A program made the translations under genes and the position numbers. Of a DNA stretch of 64,000 nt, positions 34,242-43,115 are shown piece by piece; position 1 is the first letter of the stretch, and each line of letters begins with the position of its first letter. The DNA is taken from contig CABJFQ010000003.1 of the NCBI GenBank assembly GCA_902364975.1, positions 62,001 to 126,000 of the forward strand, written 5' to 3'. Below the pieces are notes generated by a model. That model was given only the letters and a program-made list of their open reading frames with translations, was not told the DNA's origin and ran no database searches. The DNA comes from Coriobacteriaceae bacterium. Lineage in GTDB: Bacteria; Actinomycetota; Coriobacteriia; Coriobacteriales; Coriobacteriaceae.

Positions 34242-35165
34242 CTAGCAGGCGGCCATGATGGGGGCAGCGACCTGCTTCTTACGGGAGAGGACGCCCGGCA
34301 TCCAGACGCCGTCGTGCTCGTCGGCAATGCCCAGGCCCTTCTGAGCAGCCTCGGTCTCGCCCTCGAGCAGGACCTGCGAGCCCTCCTCCATGATGTCGGT
34401 GATGCACAGGACAATGCCGTCGGCGCCCTTCTCGGCGGCGTAGGCGCGCATGGCCTCGCGGATCTCGTCGATCATGCCGAGTGCGCGGCTCTTGTCGACG
34501 GTCTCGTACTGGCCAATGAGCAGCTTCTTGCCAGCGGGCTCGAACATCTTGATGTCGTTGCCGACCATCTCGGCTGCAGTGAAGGAGCCGGACGGACGGG
34601 TGAGGAAGACCTCCATGCCAAACTTGACCGGGTCGACGCCCACCTGCTCGCCGAGCTTGGCGGCGACGGCGCGGTCGACATCGGTGGTGGTGGGGCTCTT
34701 GAGCATGAGCGTGTCGGTCATCATGGCCGAGAGCAGCAGCTTGGCCTGGACGTCGGAAAGCTCAACGCCGAGCACGCCGGCGAGCTTGGTGACGATGGTG
34801 CAGCTGGAGCCCCAGGGCAGGCAGATGTAATGCAGCGGGCCGGCGGTCTCGAAGTCGCCGATGCGGTGATGGTCGACAACGCCAAAGACCGTGGCGTCCT
34901 TAAGACCGGCGACGGACTGGGCAGACTCGTTGTGGTCGGTGAGAACGACGAGCTGACCGGCCTCGACGGACTCGATCACGCGGGGCTCGGCAATGCCGGC
35001 GTCGGCAAGCAGCTTGGCGGACTCGGCCGGAAGCTGACCAAGGGCGCAGGCCTCGTAGGTGTTGCCGGCATACTCAACCTGGTTGAGCAGCTGGGACAGG
35101 ACGACGGCGCTCATGATGGCGTCGTTATCGGGGTTCTGGTGACCAAAGACAAGAACGTTTGCCAT
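34242..35165 (-). CDS. ppaC: Manganese-dependent inorganic pyrophosphatase
   Basis: 307 residues, family II (DHH) pyrophosphatase. FGHQNPDNDAIMSA, GVVDHHRIGDF (DHH motif), SSCTIVTKL and the C-terminal substrate loop SRKKQVAAPI are all present. Cleaves PPi to drive biosynthesis. No regulatory CBS domains, so it is the short form. Confidence 0.95.
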   Translation of the reverse strand: MANVLVFGHQNPDNDAIMSAVVLSQLLNQVEYAGNTYEACALGQLPAESAKLLADAGIAEPRVIESVEAGQLVVLTDHNESAQSVAGLKDATVFGVVDHHRIGDFETAGPLHYICLPWGSSCTIVTKLAGVLGVELSDVQAKLLLSAMMTDTLMLKSPTTTDVDRAVAAKLGEQVGVDPVKFGMEVFLTRPSGSFTAAEMVGNDIKMFEPAGKKLLIGQYETVDKSRALGMIDEIREAMRAYAAEKGADGIVLCITDIMEEGSQVLLEGETEAAQKGLGIADEHDGVWMPGVLSRKKQVAAPIMAAC

Positions 35166-35289
35166 GGATATCCTCCACTTGATATGTGTACTTGGACGTA
35201 GCTATGGTAGCACGCCGATGCCGAGCCTTCGCATACGGAAGGGCCACGGCATATTTTGGGGCGCAGGCACGGGGGCCAAGGCTGTCCCT

Positions 35290-35333
35290 TTTGCACCATG
35301 TTGGTGCAAAGTAACCTGTCCCCCTTGCACCAA
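35290..35333. repeat. GGGAC-core palindrome 3
   Basis: TTTGCACCA (35290-35298) with TGGTGCAAA (35302-35310), then CTGTCCC and a third arm TTGCACCAA (35325-35333). Same layout as the other palindromes with different arm sequence; arms shared with 41668-41735. Confidence 0.7.
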
Positions 35334-36287
35334 CTATTTGCCGGCGGCGCGCAGGGCTACGTAGGCGGCACCGATGATGCCGGCGTCGTTTTCGAGCGAA
35401 GCGACCTTAATGGGCGTCTCGCGCGAGGCGGAAAGCGCGTACTGCTTAAAGTGCTCGCGGACCTTGTCGAGGTAGACATCGGCCGAGGCGGAGGCGCCGC
35501 CGCCGATGAGGAACATCTCGGGATCAACCACGTTGGCGATAAGCGCCAGTGCGCGGCCGAGATAGTCGGCCATGGTATCGGCCGCGGCCAGCGCGAGCTT
35601 GTCGCCCTCGCGGCAGGCCTGGAACACGTCCTTGGAATCAGAAGGCCCAGTGAGCTCGATGGGCTCGACGCCGGCCTTTTTGCACTCGGCAAGGTAGTTG
35701 CTCACCACGCCGGTGGCGCTGGAATACTGCTCCAGGTGGCCATGTCCGCCGCAGCCGCAGGTGCGCTCCTCTTCGGGGTTCAGGCACATGTGGCCAATCT
35801 CGCCGCCGGCGCCCACAACGCCCGACACCACGTCGCCGTTGACGATAACGCCGCCACCCACGCCGGTACCAATGGTGACCATCACCACGTTCTGTACGCC
35901 CTTGGCAGAGCCGAGCCAGGCCTCGCCCATGGCAGCGGCGTTGGCATCGTTCTCGTATTTAACAACCGCGTCGGGGCAGTGCTCCTGAATGGCGACTCTT
36001 AGCTCGGGCAGGTTAATGGCAATGTTGGCCTTGACCTTGGCATCGCCCGATGCCGGGATGGGGCACGGAACGGCCAGGCCAATACCCGCCACAAAGGCGC
36101 GCGGAATCTGGGCCTTGGCGACCACCTGGTCGATAGCCTCGGTCACCGCGGCAAAGCCCGCGGCGTCAACGATAGGCGGCGTGGGCACGCTGGCCTTGGC
36201 CAGCAGGTTACCATCCTCGTCGAACAGGCCCTCCTTAACCGAAGTGCCGCCGACGTCGATGCCGATGTAATACTGCTTAGGTTCCAT
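35334..36287 (-). CDS. ROK family sugar kinase (probable glucokinase)
   Basis: 317 residues. GIDVGGTSVKEGLFD (ATP site), VKYENDANAAAMGEAW with the catalytic Asp, TIGTGVGGGVIVNG, and GGEIGHMCLNPEEERTCGCGGHGHLEQ, the ROK zinc loop, in which the usual GC before xE is GH. The ATG at 36287 is chosen from AAAGGCGGG upstream and start of the fold. Substrate probably glucose or an N-acetylhexosamine. No operon partner. Confidence 0.88.
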   Translation of the reverse strand: MEPKQYYIGIDVGGTSVKEGLFDEDGNLLAKASVPTPPIVDAAGFAAVTEAIDQVVAKAQIPRAFVAGIGLAVPCPIPASGDAKVKANIAINLPELRVAIQEHCPDAVVKYENDANAAAMGEAWLGSAKGVQNVVMVTIGTGVGGGVIVNGDVVSGVVGAGGEIGHMCLNPEEERTCGCGGHGHLEQYSSATGVVSNYLAECKKAGVEPIELTGPSDSKDVFQACREGDKLALAAADTMADYLGRALALIANVVDPEMFLIGGGASASADVYLDKVREHFKQYALSASRETPIKVASLENDAGIIGAAYVALRAAGK

Positions 36288-36341
36288 GGGAGCCCGCCTT
36301 TCTCGTTTAAACATTGCCTGTATGGTACCGCTCCCAAGGCA

Positions 36342-36382
36342 AAAACCTGCCAAAAAGGGACAGGTTTGTTTTGGCAGGTTTT
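36342..36382. repeat. GGGAC-core palindrome 4
   Basis: AAAACCTGCCAAAA (36342-36355) and TTTTGGCAGGTTTT (36369-36382), perfect 14-bp arms around AGGGACAGGTTTG. Lies in the 340-bp gap between the ROK gene and the GntR gene. Confidence 0.8.
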
Positions 36383-36627
36383 ATCTGTGAAAACGCAGGG
36401 CATGGTATTTGGTTCGTTGGGCGGTAAAACGGCTCAACCCCATCCTCTAGTCGATCAATTTGCTCAATACCACATTATTCGAATGCATATTCATTTAGAG
36501 CGCTCTAGTTTTTAAAGAGAAGCGTTTTTTAATTAAACCTTTCTCGAACTTTTCAAAAACGCAATAGGGATGCTTAGGTGTTGACTATACTTTCTTCTGT
36601 ACTCAATCAAGCCGGAAAGGAGGTTCC
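36383..36627 (+). promoter_or_regulatory. AT-rich upstream region of the second GntR gene
   Basis: About 245 bp without a gene; AT-rich from 36430. TTGACT (36581-36586) and TATACT (36585-36590) overlap near the end, so promoter boxes cannot be placed with confidence. GGAAAGGAGGT precedes the start. Confidence 0.35.
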
Positions 36628-37347
36628 ATGATTCCCAAATACGAGGCGATAGCTGCAGATATCCATCGAAGCATCGAGGACGGCGCTCTTAAACCGGGCG
36701 ACAAGCTACCCACCGTCGTTGAGTTCTGCGAGCTCTATAGCGTTTCCAAGATCACCGTCAAGCGCGCGATCGAGCAGATCACCGAGGAGGGTCTTGTTAC
36801 CAGCCGTCGCGGGTCGGGCACCTACGTTAAGGACACGGCGGGTCTTCCCGACCAGGCGTTTTTCCAGGGCAAAAACGACCGCGCCCAGGGCTTTTCGTAT
36901 GAGCACCGCGGGGAGAAGGTGACCTCGGTGGTCTACGATTTCTCGATTGTCAATCCACCAGCGGACGTCGCAACTCAGCTGGGAATTGCCGAGGACGACT
37001 TTGCCTATCACATCGTGCGCGTGCGCCAGGTCGACGAGAAGCCCATCGTCATCGAGTACACCTACATGCCTCTCGAGCTGATACCGGGCCTTAAAAAGAA
37101 GGACCTATACGGATCGGTCTATAGCTTTATCCGCGAGCAATGCGGGCTGAAGATTTCGAGCTTCCACCGCACCATCCGCGCCGTGGCGGCAACCGAGGAA
37201 GAGGCCGAGCGTCTGGGCACCAAACCCGGCGCTCCCCTGCTCGAACTCAACCAGATTGGCTTTTTGGATAGCGGCAACGCCTTTGAGTACTCGATTTCGC
37301 GCAACGTCGGCGACCGCTTTGAGCTGCACAACGTAACGTTGGCATAG
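36628..37347 (+). CDS. GntR family transcriptional regulator with UTRA domain
   Basis: 239 residues. wHTH at 1-70 (YEAIAADIHRSIEDGALKPG, LPTVVEFCELYSVSKITVKR, LVTSRRGSGTYVKD), UTRA at about 90-235 (IVRVRQVDEKPIVIEYTYMP, LLELNQIGFLDSGNAFEYS). A strong AAAGGAGG precedes the ATG. It is followed by manA in the same direction and preceded divergently by a ROK kinase, so it probably controls hexose or hexosamine use. The recognition helix (VSKITVKRAIEQI) differs from that of the 3846 regulator. Confidence 0.92.
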   Translation: MIPKYEAIAADIHRSIEDGALKPGDKLPTVVEFCELYSVSKITVKRAIEQITEEGLVTSRRGSGTYVKDTAGLPDQAFFQGKNDRAQGFSYEHRGEKVTSVVYDFSIVNPPADVATQLGIAEDDFAYHIVRVRQVDEKPIVIEYTYMPLELIPGLKKKDLYGSVYSFIREQCGLKISSFHRTIRAVAATEEEAERLGTKPGAPLLELNQIGFLDSGNAFEYSISRNVGDRFELHNVTLA

Positions 37348-37361
37348 GTTTTTGTAGTCCT

Positions 37362-37400
37362 GCGGGTGCTCGCTATGATTCGCTTAGAGCGAGCACCCGC
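37362..37400 (+). promoter_or_regulatory. Hairpin in the manA leader
   Basis: GCGGGTGCTCGC (37362-37373) and GCGAGCACCCGC (37389-37400), a perfect 12-bp stem without a T-run. It ends 22 nt before the manA ATG. Confidence 0.5.
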
Positions 37401-37422
37401 GCAACACCATGGGAGTATGAAC

Positions 37423-38355
37423 ATGTCCGATTTAATTAAACTGACGCCGATCTTTCACGAAAAGATCTGGGGTGGCCGCCAGCTCGAAACCGTATTTGGT
37501 TACGACATTCCCGAGGGTCCCATCGGCGAGTGCTGGGCCATCTCGGCCCATCCCAACGGCGACTGCCAGATCGCGGAGGGCCCGTATGCCGGTCACCCGC
37601 TGTCATGGCTGTGGGCCGAGCACCGCGAGCTCTTTGGCAACTGCGAGGGCAAGGAGTTCCCGCTGCTCATTAAGATTCTGGACGCCAAGGACGACCTTTC
37701 GATCCAAATCCATCCCAACGACGAGTACGCCGCCGAGCACGAGAACGGTAGCTTGGGCAAAACCGAGTGCTGGTATGTGCTGGACTGCGAGCCCGGCTCC
37801 ACGATCATCGTCGGCCAGCGTGCCAAGGACCGCGCCGAGGCCGCACAGATGATCGAGGAAGGCCGTTGGGACGACATGCTCAACGTACTGCCGATTCACA
37901 AGGGCGACTTTTTCCAGATTGATTCCGGTACCGTGCACGCCATCAAGACCGGCACGCTCATTTTAGAGACGCAGCAGTCGAGCGACGTGACGTATCGCCT
38001 GTACGACTACGACCGTCCCGGCACCGACGGCAAACTGCGTCCCCTGCACATTGAGCAGAGCCTCGATTGCATCGACTTTAACGCGCAGGCTCCGACCGAC
38101 GGCACGGTGACCGCGCCCGAGGTCGATGGCGTGACCGAGCTCGAGTCCAACCCCTGCTACACCGTCGATCGCGTGCGCGTCGACGGCAGCAAGACCCTCG
38201 ACCAGCGCTGGCCCTTCATGTGTCTGTCGGTCATCGACGGCGAAGGCACCGTCTGCGGCGACCCCGTCCACAAGGGAAGCCACCTGCTAGCTCCGAGCAC
38301 CGTCAGCTCCATTGACCTCGAAGGCAAGATGGAACTGATCATCAGCCACCTCTAG
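37423..38355 (+). CDS. manA: Mannose-6-phosphate isomerase, class I
   Basis: 310 residues; interconverts mannose 6-phosphate and fructose 6-phosphate. KIWGGRQLETVFGYDIP, the zinc ligands in SIQIHPNDEYAAEH and KTECWYVL, and FFQIDSGTVHAIKTGTLILE are typical of the short bacterial class I enzyme. Of two near start codons the ATG at 37423 has GGGAG at 7 nt. It follows the GntR gene by 75 bp. Confidence 0.93.
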   Translation: MSDLIKLTPIFHEKIWGGRQLETVFGYDIPEGPIGECWAISAHPNGDCQIAEGPYAGHPLSWLWAEHRELFGNCEGKEFPLLIKILDAKDDLSIQIHPNDEYAAEHENGSLGKTECWYVLDCEPGSTIIVGQRAKDRAEAAQMIEEGRWDDMLNVLPIHKGDFFQIDSGTVHAIKTGTLILETQQSSDVTYRLYDYDRPGTDGKLRPLHIEQSLDCIDFNAQAPTDGTVTAPEVDGVTELESNPCYTVDRVRVDGSKTLDQRWPFMCLSVIDGEGTVCGDPVHKGSHLLAPSTVSSIDLEGKMELIISHL

Positions 38356-38380
38356 GTCGCAACAACAACCAAAACAAAAC

Positions 38381-38416
38381 AAGGGGCTCCCCCGTTCATC
38401 AACGGAGGAGTCCCTT
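38381..38416 (-). terminator. Hairpin between convergent manA and pcrA
   Basis: AAGGGGCTCCCCCGTT (38381-38396) and AACGGAGGAGTCCCTT (38401-38416) form a long imperfect stem; the minus strand then reads TTGTTTTGTTTTGG, so it would stop transcripts coming from pcrA. Confidence 0.7.
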
Positions 38417-38501
38417 GCCATGTCTAAGTATTCAGCCCACCCGGCTCTCCAGACCAAAAAGCGAACGGGCAAAGCAACGCTCGTCCAGTAACGTTACCTA
38501 A

Positions 38502-38630
38502 GGACCCGGGCGGGCGTATGGGGCAACATCGATCGCGAGTTCCGCACGAGCCGGAGAGCACTTAATGTGCTCTCCGTGCGAGCAGGACTGTCCGAGCAGG
38601 CGATGTTGCCCCATACGCCCGCCCGGGTCC
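38502..38630. repeat. Compound palindrome 1: perfect 30-bp inverted repeat
   Basis: The 30 bp at 38502-38531 are exactly the reverse complement of 38601-38630 (arms include GGGCGTATGGGGCAACATCG). The 69-nt interior folds again: GGAGAGCAC with GTGCTCTCC around TTAAT, closed by CGCAC/GTGCG. It ends 8 bp before the pcrA stop codon. Confidence 0.9.
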
Positions 38631-38637
38631 GCCGGGA

Positions 38638-41529
38638 TTACGACAACTTGACGATCGGTGCAAAGCCCTTCATGAGCTTTTTAGTCTGGCCGGTCTTTTC
38701 GAACTGGACCTCGATCATGTCTCCGGCGACCGAGATCACGGTACCCGTGCCAAAGGTCTTGTGGCTCACGGTATCGCCCGCGGCAAAGTCCTGCGACGCG
38801 CTGGCGCGATCGACCTTGCGCTCCACCGTCGGCGACACCTTGGACGACGGCTTTTTGGCTCGCGGCGCGCCCGAGCCAAAGGTCGAGGCGACACGGCCGG
38901 CGTCGGGTGAGACCCCGCGATGACGCTCGGTCCCGTAGCTGCTGCCGCCAAAGAAATCGTCGAAGCTCGATCCGCCGCGCGAACCGGAACCGCCGGTCGA
39001 GCGCGTATGCGAGCCAAACACCTTGCCGCCATACATGTCCGAGCCCATACCCGAGCCAAACGTGCCGTGGCGGTCGCCGCGCTTCTCCCAGCCCGTGCCC
39101 TCAAAACCGGCAGAACCGATGCCGCTAAACTCGATGTCCTCAAACGGAATCTCGTTGAGGAAACGCGAACGCGGGTTGGCAGAAGTCGAGCCGTAGGTGC
39201 GACGCGTGGCCGCATAGGTCAAGAACAGGCGCTTACGAGCGCGCGTAATGGCAACGTAGGCCAGGCGACGCTCCTCCTCGAGCTTGCCCGGATCGTCACT
39301 ACCGCCAAAGTCGTGCACGTGCGGAAAGATACCCTCCTCCATGCCGGCCACGAACACCGCCGGGAACTCCAGGCCCTTAGCGGAGTGGATGGTCATCATG
39401 GTGATGGCATGCGTCTCGCCGGCCAGGGAATCCAAGTCGGAACGCAGGGCCAGCCACTCCATGAGTGCCGGCAGCGCCTTGCAGGTGAGCGGGCCGTAGG
39501 TGCGCTCGATCTCGTCGGCATGCATGGCACCCGCCGGCATCTCCGTCGGCGCGGCATACGCGTTGCCCGCGATGGCGGCGGCCAGGGCATCCTGCGGAGA
39601 CAGCGCCGGAGCGGCCAAGCTATCGAGCGGATTAGAGCCCGCGGCGTCACGGGCGCCGACGAGTGCCTCAAACGAGGATGCCGAGGCGGACGGCCCCGGT
39701 TCGGGCGCGGGCGCGCTCACCACGACGGGCTCGGGCTCGGCACCGGCAGGCACATCGGCAACACCGGCCGCGCGCAGCTCTTCCAAGCTCTCGAGCGTAC
39801 CCTCGATATCCTCGTGCGTCTCCTCAAATTCGGCGGCGACGCCCAGGAATTCCTGGATGTTCTCGGCACGGCTCTCGGACTCCATGGTGCCCTCGGCGCG
39901 AAACGCCTGCAGCAGGCCCGTCTTATCGACAATCATCTCGACAACGTCCTTGAGCTCGCCGTCCATGCGGCGACCCTCGCGCACCAGCGACACAAAGCTC
40001 GACAGGCCATTGCGCACCTTGGCGCTAAACATGCCGGTTTCGGCGCACGCGATCTCGCAAGCCTGGAAGAACGAGCAACGGTTGTCGCGCGCCAGCTGCT
40101 CAATCTTTTGAATCGAGGTGGAGCCGATACCGCGGCGCGGCGTGTTGATGACGCGCTTGACGCTCATCTCGTCTGCCGGGTTCACGATCATCTTGAGGTA
40201 GGCCATGACGTCGCGGATCTCGGCACGGTCGAAGAATCGCGTGCCGCCCACGATCTTGTAGGGCACGCCCGCGCGCAGGAACATATCTTCGAGGATACGC
40301 GACTGGGCGTTGGTGCGGTAGAACACGGCAATATCGTCGTAACTCGTGCCCTTGGAGTGCAGCTTTTCGATCTCGCCGGCAATCCAGCGGCCCTCGTCGC
40401 GCTCATCGCTTGCCTGGAAGGCCTGGATCTTCTCGCCGTCGCCCTCGGCCGTAAACAGGCGCTTGTCCTTGCGCTGCGAGTTGTGGCGCACCACGGCATT
40501 GGCGGCGCTCAGGATGTGACCCGTGGAACGATAGTTCTGCTCCAGCTTGACGGTCTTGCAGTTTTTAAAGTCCTTCTCAAAGTCCAGGATGTTGGTGATG
40601 TCGGCGCCGCGCCAGCTATAAATGGACTGGTCATCGTCGCCTACGACCATGAGGTTTTGGTACTTGGCGGCCAGCAGGTTGGCGATCTCGTACTGGACGT
40701 GGTTGGTGTCCTGATACTCGTCAACGCTAATGTAGCGGAAGCGCTCTTGGTACTTGTCGAGTACCTCAGGGCGGGTGCGCAGCAGCTCGAGCGTGCGCAC
40801 GAGCAGGTCGTCGAAGTCCATTGCGTTGGCGGCGCGCAGGCGGCGCTCCAGCTCCAAGTAGACCTGCGCGGCCTTTTTGTCGTTGGGGCTATCGGCGGAC
40901 TTGAGCATGTCCTCGGGCCCGATCATGGCGTTTTTGGCCGAGCTGATCTTGCTGCGGATCATGTTGATGGGGAACTGCTTTTGCTCGATGCCAAGTGCCT
41001 GCATAATGTCGCGCACCATGCGCTTTGAGTCGTCATCATCGTAGATGGTGAACTGACCGGTGTAGCCCAGCAGGTCGGCGTCCTCGCGCAGCATGCGCAC
41101 GCACATGGCGTGGAAGGTGCACACCCACATGCCGCGGGTGCCACTGGGGATGAGCGCTGCCAAACGCTCGCGCATCTCGGCCGCGGCCTTGTTGGTAAAC
41201 GTGATGGCAAGAACCTGCCAAGGCTTAACGCCCAGGTCGCCGAGCATATGTGCGATACGGAAGGTCAAGACGCGGGTCTTACCCGAACCGGCGCCGGCGA
41301 GCACCAGCAACGGACCCTCGGTGGTGAGTACCGCCTCGCGCTGGGCGGGATTAAGGCTGTCGATGTCGACGAGCGGCTTGGGTGCCGGCGCGGGAGCGTC
41401 GTAGATGTCGAGCGGAACGAGCTCGGGCTCCGGCGCAGCAGGGGCGGCATATGCATCGAGCGGCACGGGTTCCGGCACAGGCGGCACGGGTACCGCGGCG
41501 TTCTTTTCCCAGGGCAAGGGCTGGGTCAT
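38638..41529 (-). CDS. pcrA: UvrD/PcrA-family DNA helicase
   Basis: 963 residues, SF1A 3'-5' helicase for repair and displacement of proteins from DNA. Q motif LNPAQREAV, Walker A LAGAGSGKTRVLTFRIAHML, DEYQDTNHVQY (motif II), VVGDDDQSIYSWRGA (III), FLT YAATRRTYG region and VAITRARKRL (VI). Unusual additions: an 80-residue Pro/Ala-rich N terminus with repeated PLDxYxAP, and a 90-residue Ala/Pro-rich insertion in subdomain 2B before the MTIHSAKGLEFPAVF motif. The C terminus has a Gly/Ser-rich linker then a Tudor-like end (GDTVSHKTFGTGTV). AGGAG sets the ATG at 41529. Confidence 0.94.
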   Translation of the reverse strand: MTQPLPWEKNAAVPVPPVPEPVPLDAYAAPAAPEPELVPLDIYDAPAPAPKPLVDIDSLNPAQREAVLTTEGPLLVLAGAGSGKTRVLTFRIAHMLGDLGVKPWQVLAITFTNKAAAEMRERLAALIPSGTRGMWVCTFHAMCVRMLREDADLLGYTGQFTIYDDDDSKRMVRDIMQALGIEQKQFPINMIRSKISSAKNAMIGPEDMLKSADSPNDKKAAQVYLELERRLRAANAMDFDDLLVRTLELLRTRPEVLDKYQERFRYISVDEYQDTNHVQYEIANLLAAKYQNLMVVGDDDQSIYSWRGADITNILDFEKDFKNCKTVKLEQNYRSTGHILSAANAVVRHNSQRKDKRLFTAEGDGEKIQAFQASDERDEGRWIAGEIEKLHSKGTSYDDIAVFYRTNAQSRILEDMFLRAGVPYKIVGGTRFFDRAEIRDVMAYLKMIVNPADEMSVKRVINTPRRGIGSTSIQKIEQLARDNRCSFFQACEIACAETGMFSAKVRNGLSSFVSLVREGRRMDGELKDVVEMIVDKTGLLQAFRAEGTMESESRAENIQEFLGVAAEFEETHEDIEGTLESLEELRAAGVADVPAGAEPEPVVVSAPAPEPGPSASASSFEALVGARDAAGSNPLDSLAAPALSPQDALAAAIAGNAYAAPTEMPAGAMHADEIERTYGPLTCKALPALMEWLALRSDLDSLAGETHAITMMTIHSAKGLEFPAVFVAGMEEGIFPHVHDFGGSDDPGKLEEERRLAYVAITRARKRLFLTYAATRRTYGSTSANPRSRFLNEIPFEDIEFSGIGSAGFEGTGWEKRGDRHGTFGSGMGSDMYGGKVFGSHTRSTGGSGSRGGSSFDDFFGGSSYGTERHRGVSPDAGRVASTFGSGAPRAKKPSSKVSPTVERKVDRASASQDFAAGDTVSHKTFGTGTVISVAGDMIEVQFEKTGQTKKLMKGFAPIVKLS

Positions 41530-41667
41530 GGGCGACTCCTCATCTGACGAACGGCGCGCCTGCGGGCAGCGCCATAGTTTGAGCCGTACCAGTATACCGA
41601 GTCGCGCGGACACCGACGCAAATCACACCACGACTCCGTGCGCCACCGTCAGGCCCACCCCGGCGAA

Positions 41668-41735
41668 TTTGGTGCAAAGGTGTCAGGTTAGTCTGCACCA
41701 CGTTGGTGCAAAGAAACCTGACCCCAATGTACCAA
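41668..41735. repeat. GGGAC-type repeat 5
   Basis: TTTGGTGCAAAGGTGTCAGG, then TGCACCA/TTGGTGCAAAG inverted arms and CCTGACCCC. The arm word TTGGTGCAAA is the same as at 35290-35333, with a TCAGG instead of the GGGACAG core. Confidence 0.65.
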
Positions 41736-41770
41736 TCACGGAGCCACCGATGTCATGGCAACGGTAGCGA

Positions 41771-41870
41771 GCGGCGGCCAGGGCGAACAAATTGGCATGA
41801 AAAGAGGACGGCATAGACCTTTTGGTCATGCCGCCCTCTTTGAATGACAAGTTGTCGCCCTGGCCGCCGC
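41771..41870. repeat. Compound palindrome 2, includes likely uppP terminator
   Basis: Outer arms GCGGCGGCCAGGGCGA (41771-41786) and TCGCCCTGGCCGCCGC (41855-41870) are perfect. The inner stem AAAGAGGACGGCAT / ATGCCGCCCTCTTT closes on a TTTT loop. Downstream of uppP on the minus strand; a TTTT after the inner stem may end transcription. Confidence 0.8.
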
Positions 41871-41885
41871 GCAGCGTCGACTAAG

Positions 41886-42866
41886 TTAGAGGCCGAGCAT
41901 CGGCTCCAGAACGAAGAAGTATGCGAGCACTACGATGCCCAGGATGATGCGGTAAACACCGAAGCACTTAAAGTCGTGACGGCGGACGAAGCCCATGAGC
42001 CACTTAATGGCGATGAGCGAAACCACAAAGGCAACAACGCAGCCCACGCCCAAGATGGCGATCTCGTTGGTGCCGAACGTGCCGCCCTTGATGAAGTACT
42101 TGACCAGCTTGAGCGCACTCGCGCCAAACATGACAGGGATGGCCAGGAAGAACGTAAACTTGGACGCCACCGAACGCGTGCAGCCCAAAAGCAGGCCACC
42201 GATGATGGTAGAACCGGAGCGAGACGTACCAGGCACCAGCGAAAGCACCTGGAAGCAGCCGATACCCAGCGCAGTCTTCCAGCTGAGGTCCTCGAGCGTG
42301 GCGATAGAGCCAAAGTCCAGGTTCTCGTCATCGTCCTCATCCTCAGCGGTAGCCGTGGCGGGCGCCGCAAAGTGCGCACCGGCGGGACGTCCACCCGACA
42401 CCACAGCACGCGAACCAAACGAACCGGCAACGGCCATTTCCTCGCGCTTGCTCGCGCGCCAGTTCTCGATCACGATAAACAGCACGCCGTACACAATGAG
42501 CGCCAGCGCCACGACGGGAGCATTGTAGAAATGCTCCTCCATCCAGTCGTTGAGCGGCAGGCCGATCGCCGCCGCAGGAATGCAACCGAGCACAATCTTG
42601 CCCCACAGCACCCAGGTGTCGCGACGGCCCTCCTTGCCCTTGCTGGGCGAGAACGGGTTGAGCTCGTGGAAAAACAGCACGCAGACGGCCAGAATGGCGC
42701 CGAGCTGAATCACGACCAGGAACATATTCCAGAACGTCTCGCTCACGTTCATCTTGACGAACTCGTCCACCAAGATCATGTGACCCGTCGACGAAACGGG
42801 CAGCCATTCGGTGATGCCCTCGACCAGGCCCATGAAGGCAGATTTTAGAAGCTCGATAATATCCAA
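41886..42866 (-). CDS. uppP: Undecaprenyl-diphosphatase
   Basis: 326 residues, polytopic. Recycles the lipid carrier for wall synthesis and gives bacitracin resistance. Signature residues: MGLVEGITEWLPVSSTGHMIL and LVPGTSRSGSTIIGGLLLG. Residues about 139-195 are an added loop, Gly/Ala-rich and ending in a run of acidic residues (TAEDEDDDENLDFG), absent from the usual 270-residue enzyme. TTG at 42866 with AGGGGG 5 nt before is the probable start; an ATG upstream would add unrelated sequence. Confidence 0.92.
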   Translation of the reverse strand: MDIIELLKSAFMGLVEGITEWLPVSSTGHMILVDEFVKMNVSETFWNMFLVVIQLGAILAVCVLFFHELNPFSPSKGKEGRRDTWVLWGKIVLGCIPAAAIGLPLNDWMEEHFYNAPVVALALIVYGVLFIVIENWRASKREEMAVAGSFGSRAVVSGGRPAGAHFAAPATATAEDEDDDENLDFGSIATLEDLSWKTALGIGCFQVLSLVPGTSRSGSTIIGGLLLGCTRSVASKFTFFLAIPVMFGASALKLVKYFIKGGTFGTNEIAILGVGCVVAFVVSLIAIKWLMGFVRRHDFKCFGVYRIILGIVVLAYFFVLEPMLGL

Positions 42867-43115
42867 AGGGACCCCCTCGTTAGACACCCGCCGGTAGATG
42901 TTCTGCGGACGATGCAGGCGATGTCCCATTATCAACCGTTGGCGGTGCGACCGCGCCTACCCTTACCAAAAAACTCGCCCGTTCACAGAATTGCGAGCAG
43001 TTAAACCGAAATCCTTGGGTATAACTGCAACAAGATAAAGTGTCCGGCGGTCAACGCACCCGCGCCCGCCCGACGCACGAGCCCCGCGCCCGTGCGATAG
43101 ACCAAGGAGGAAACC

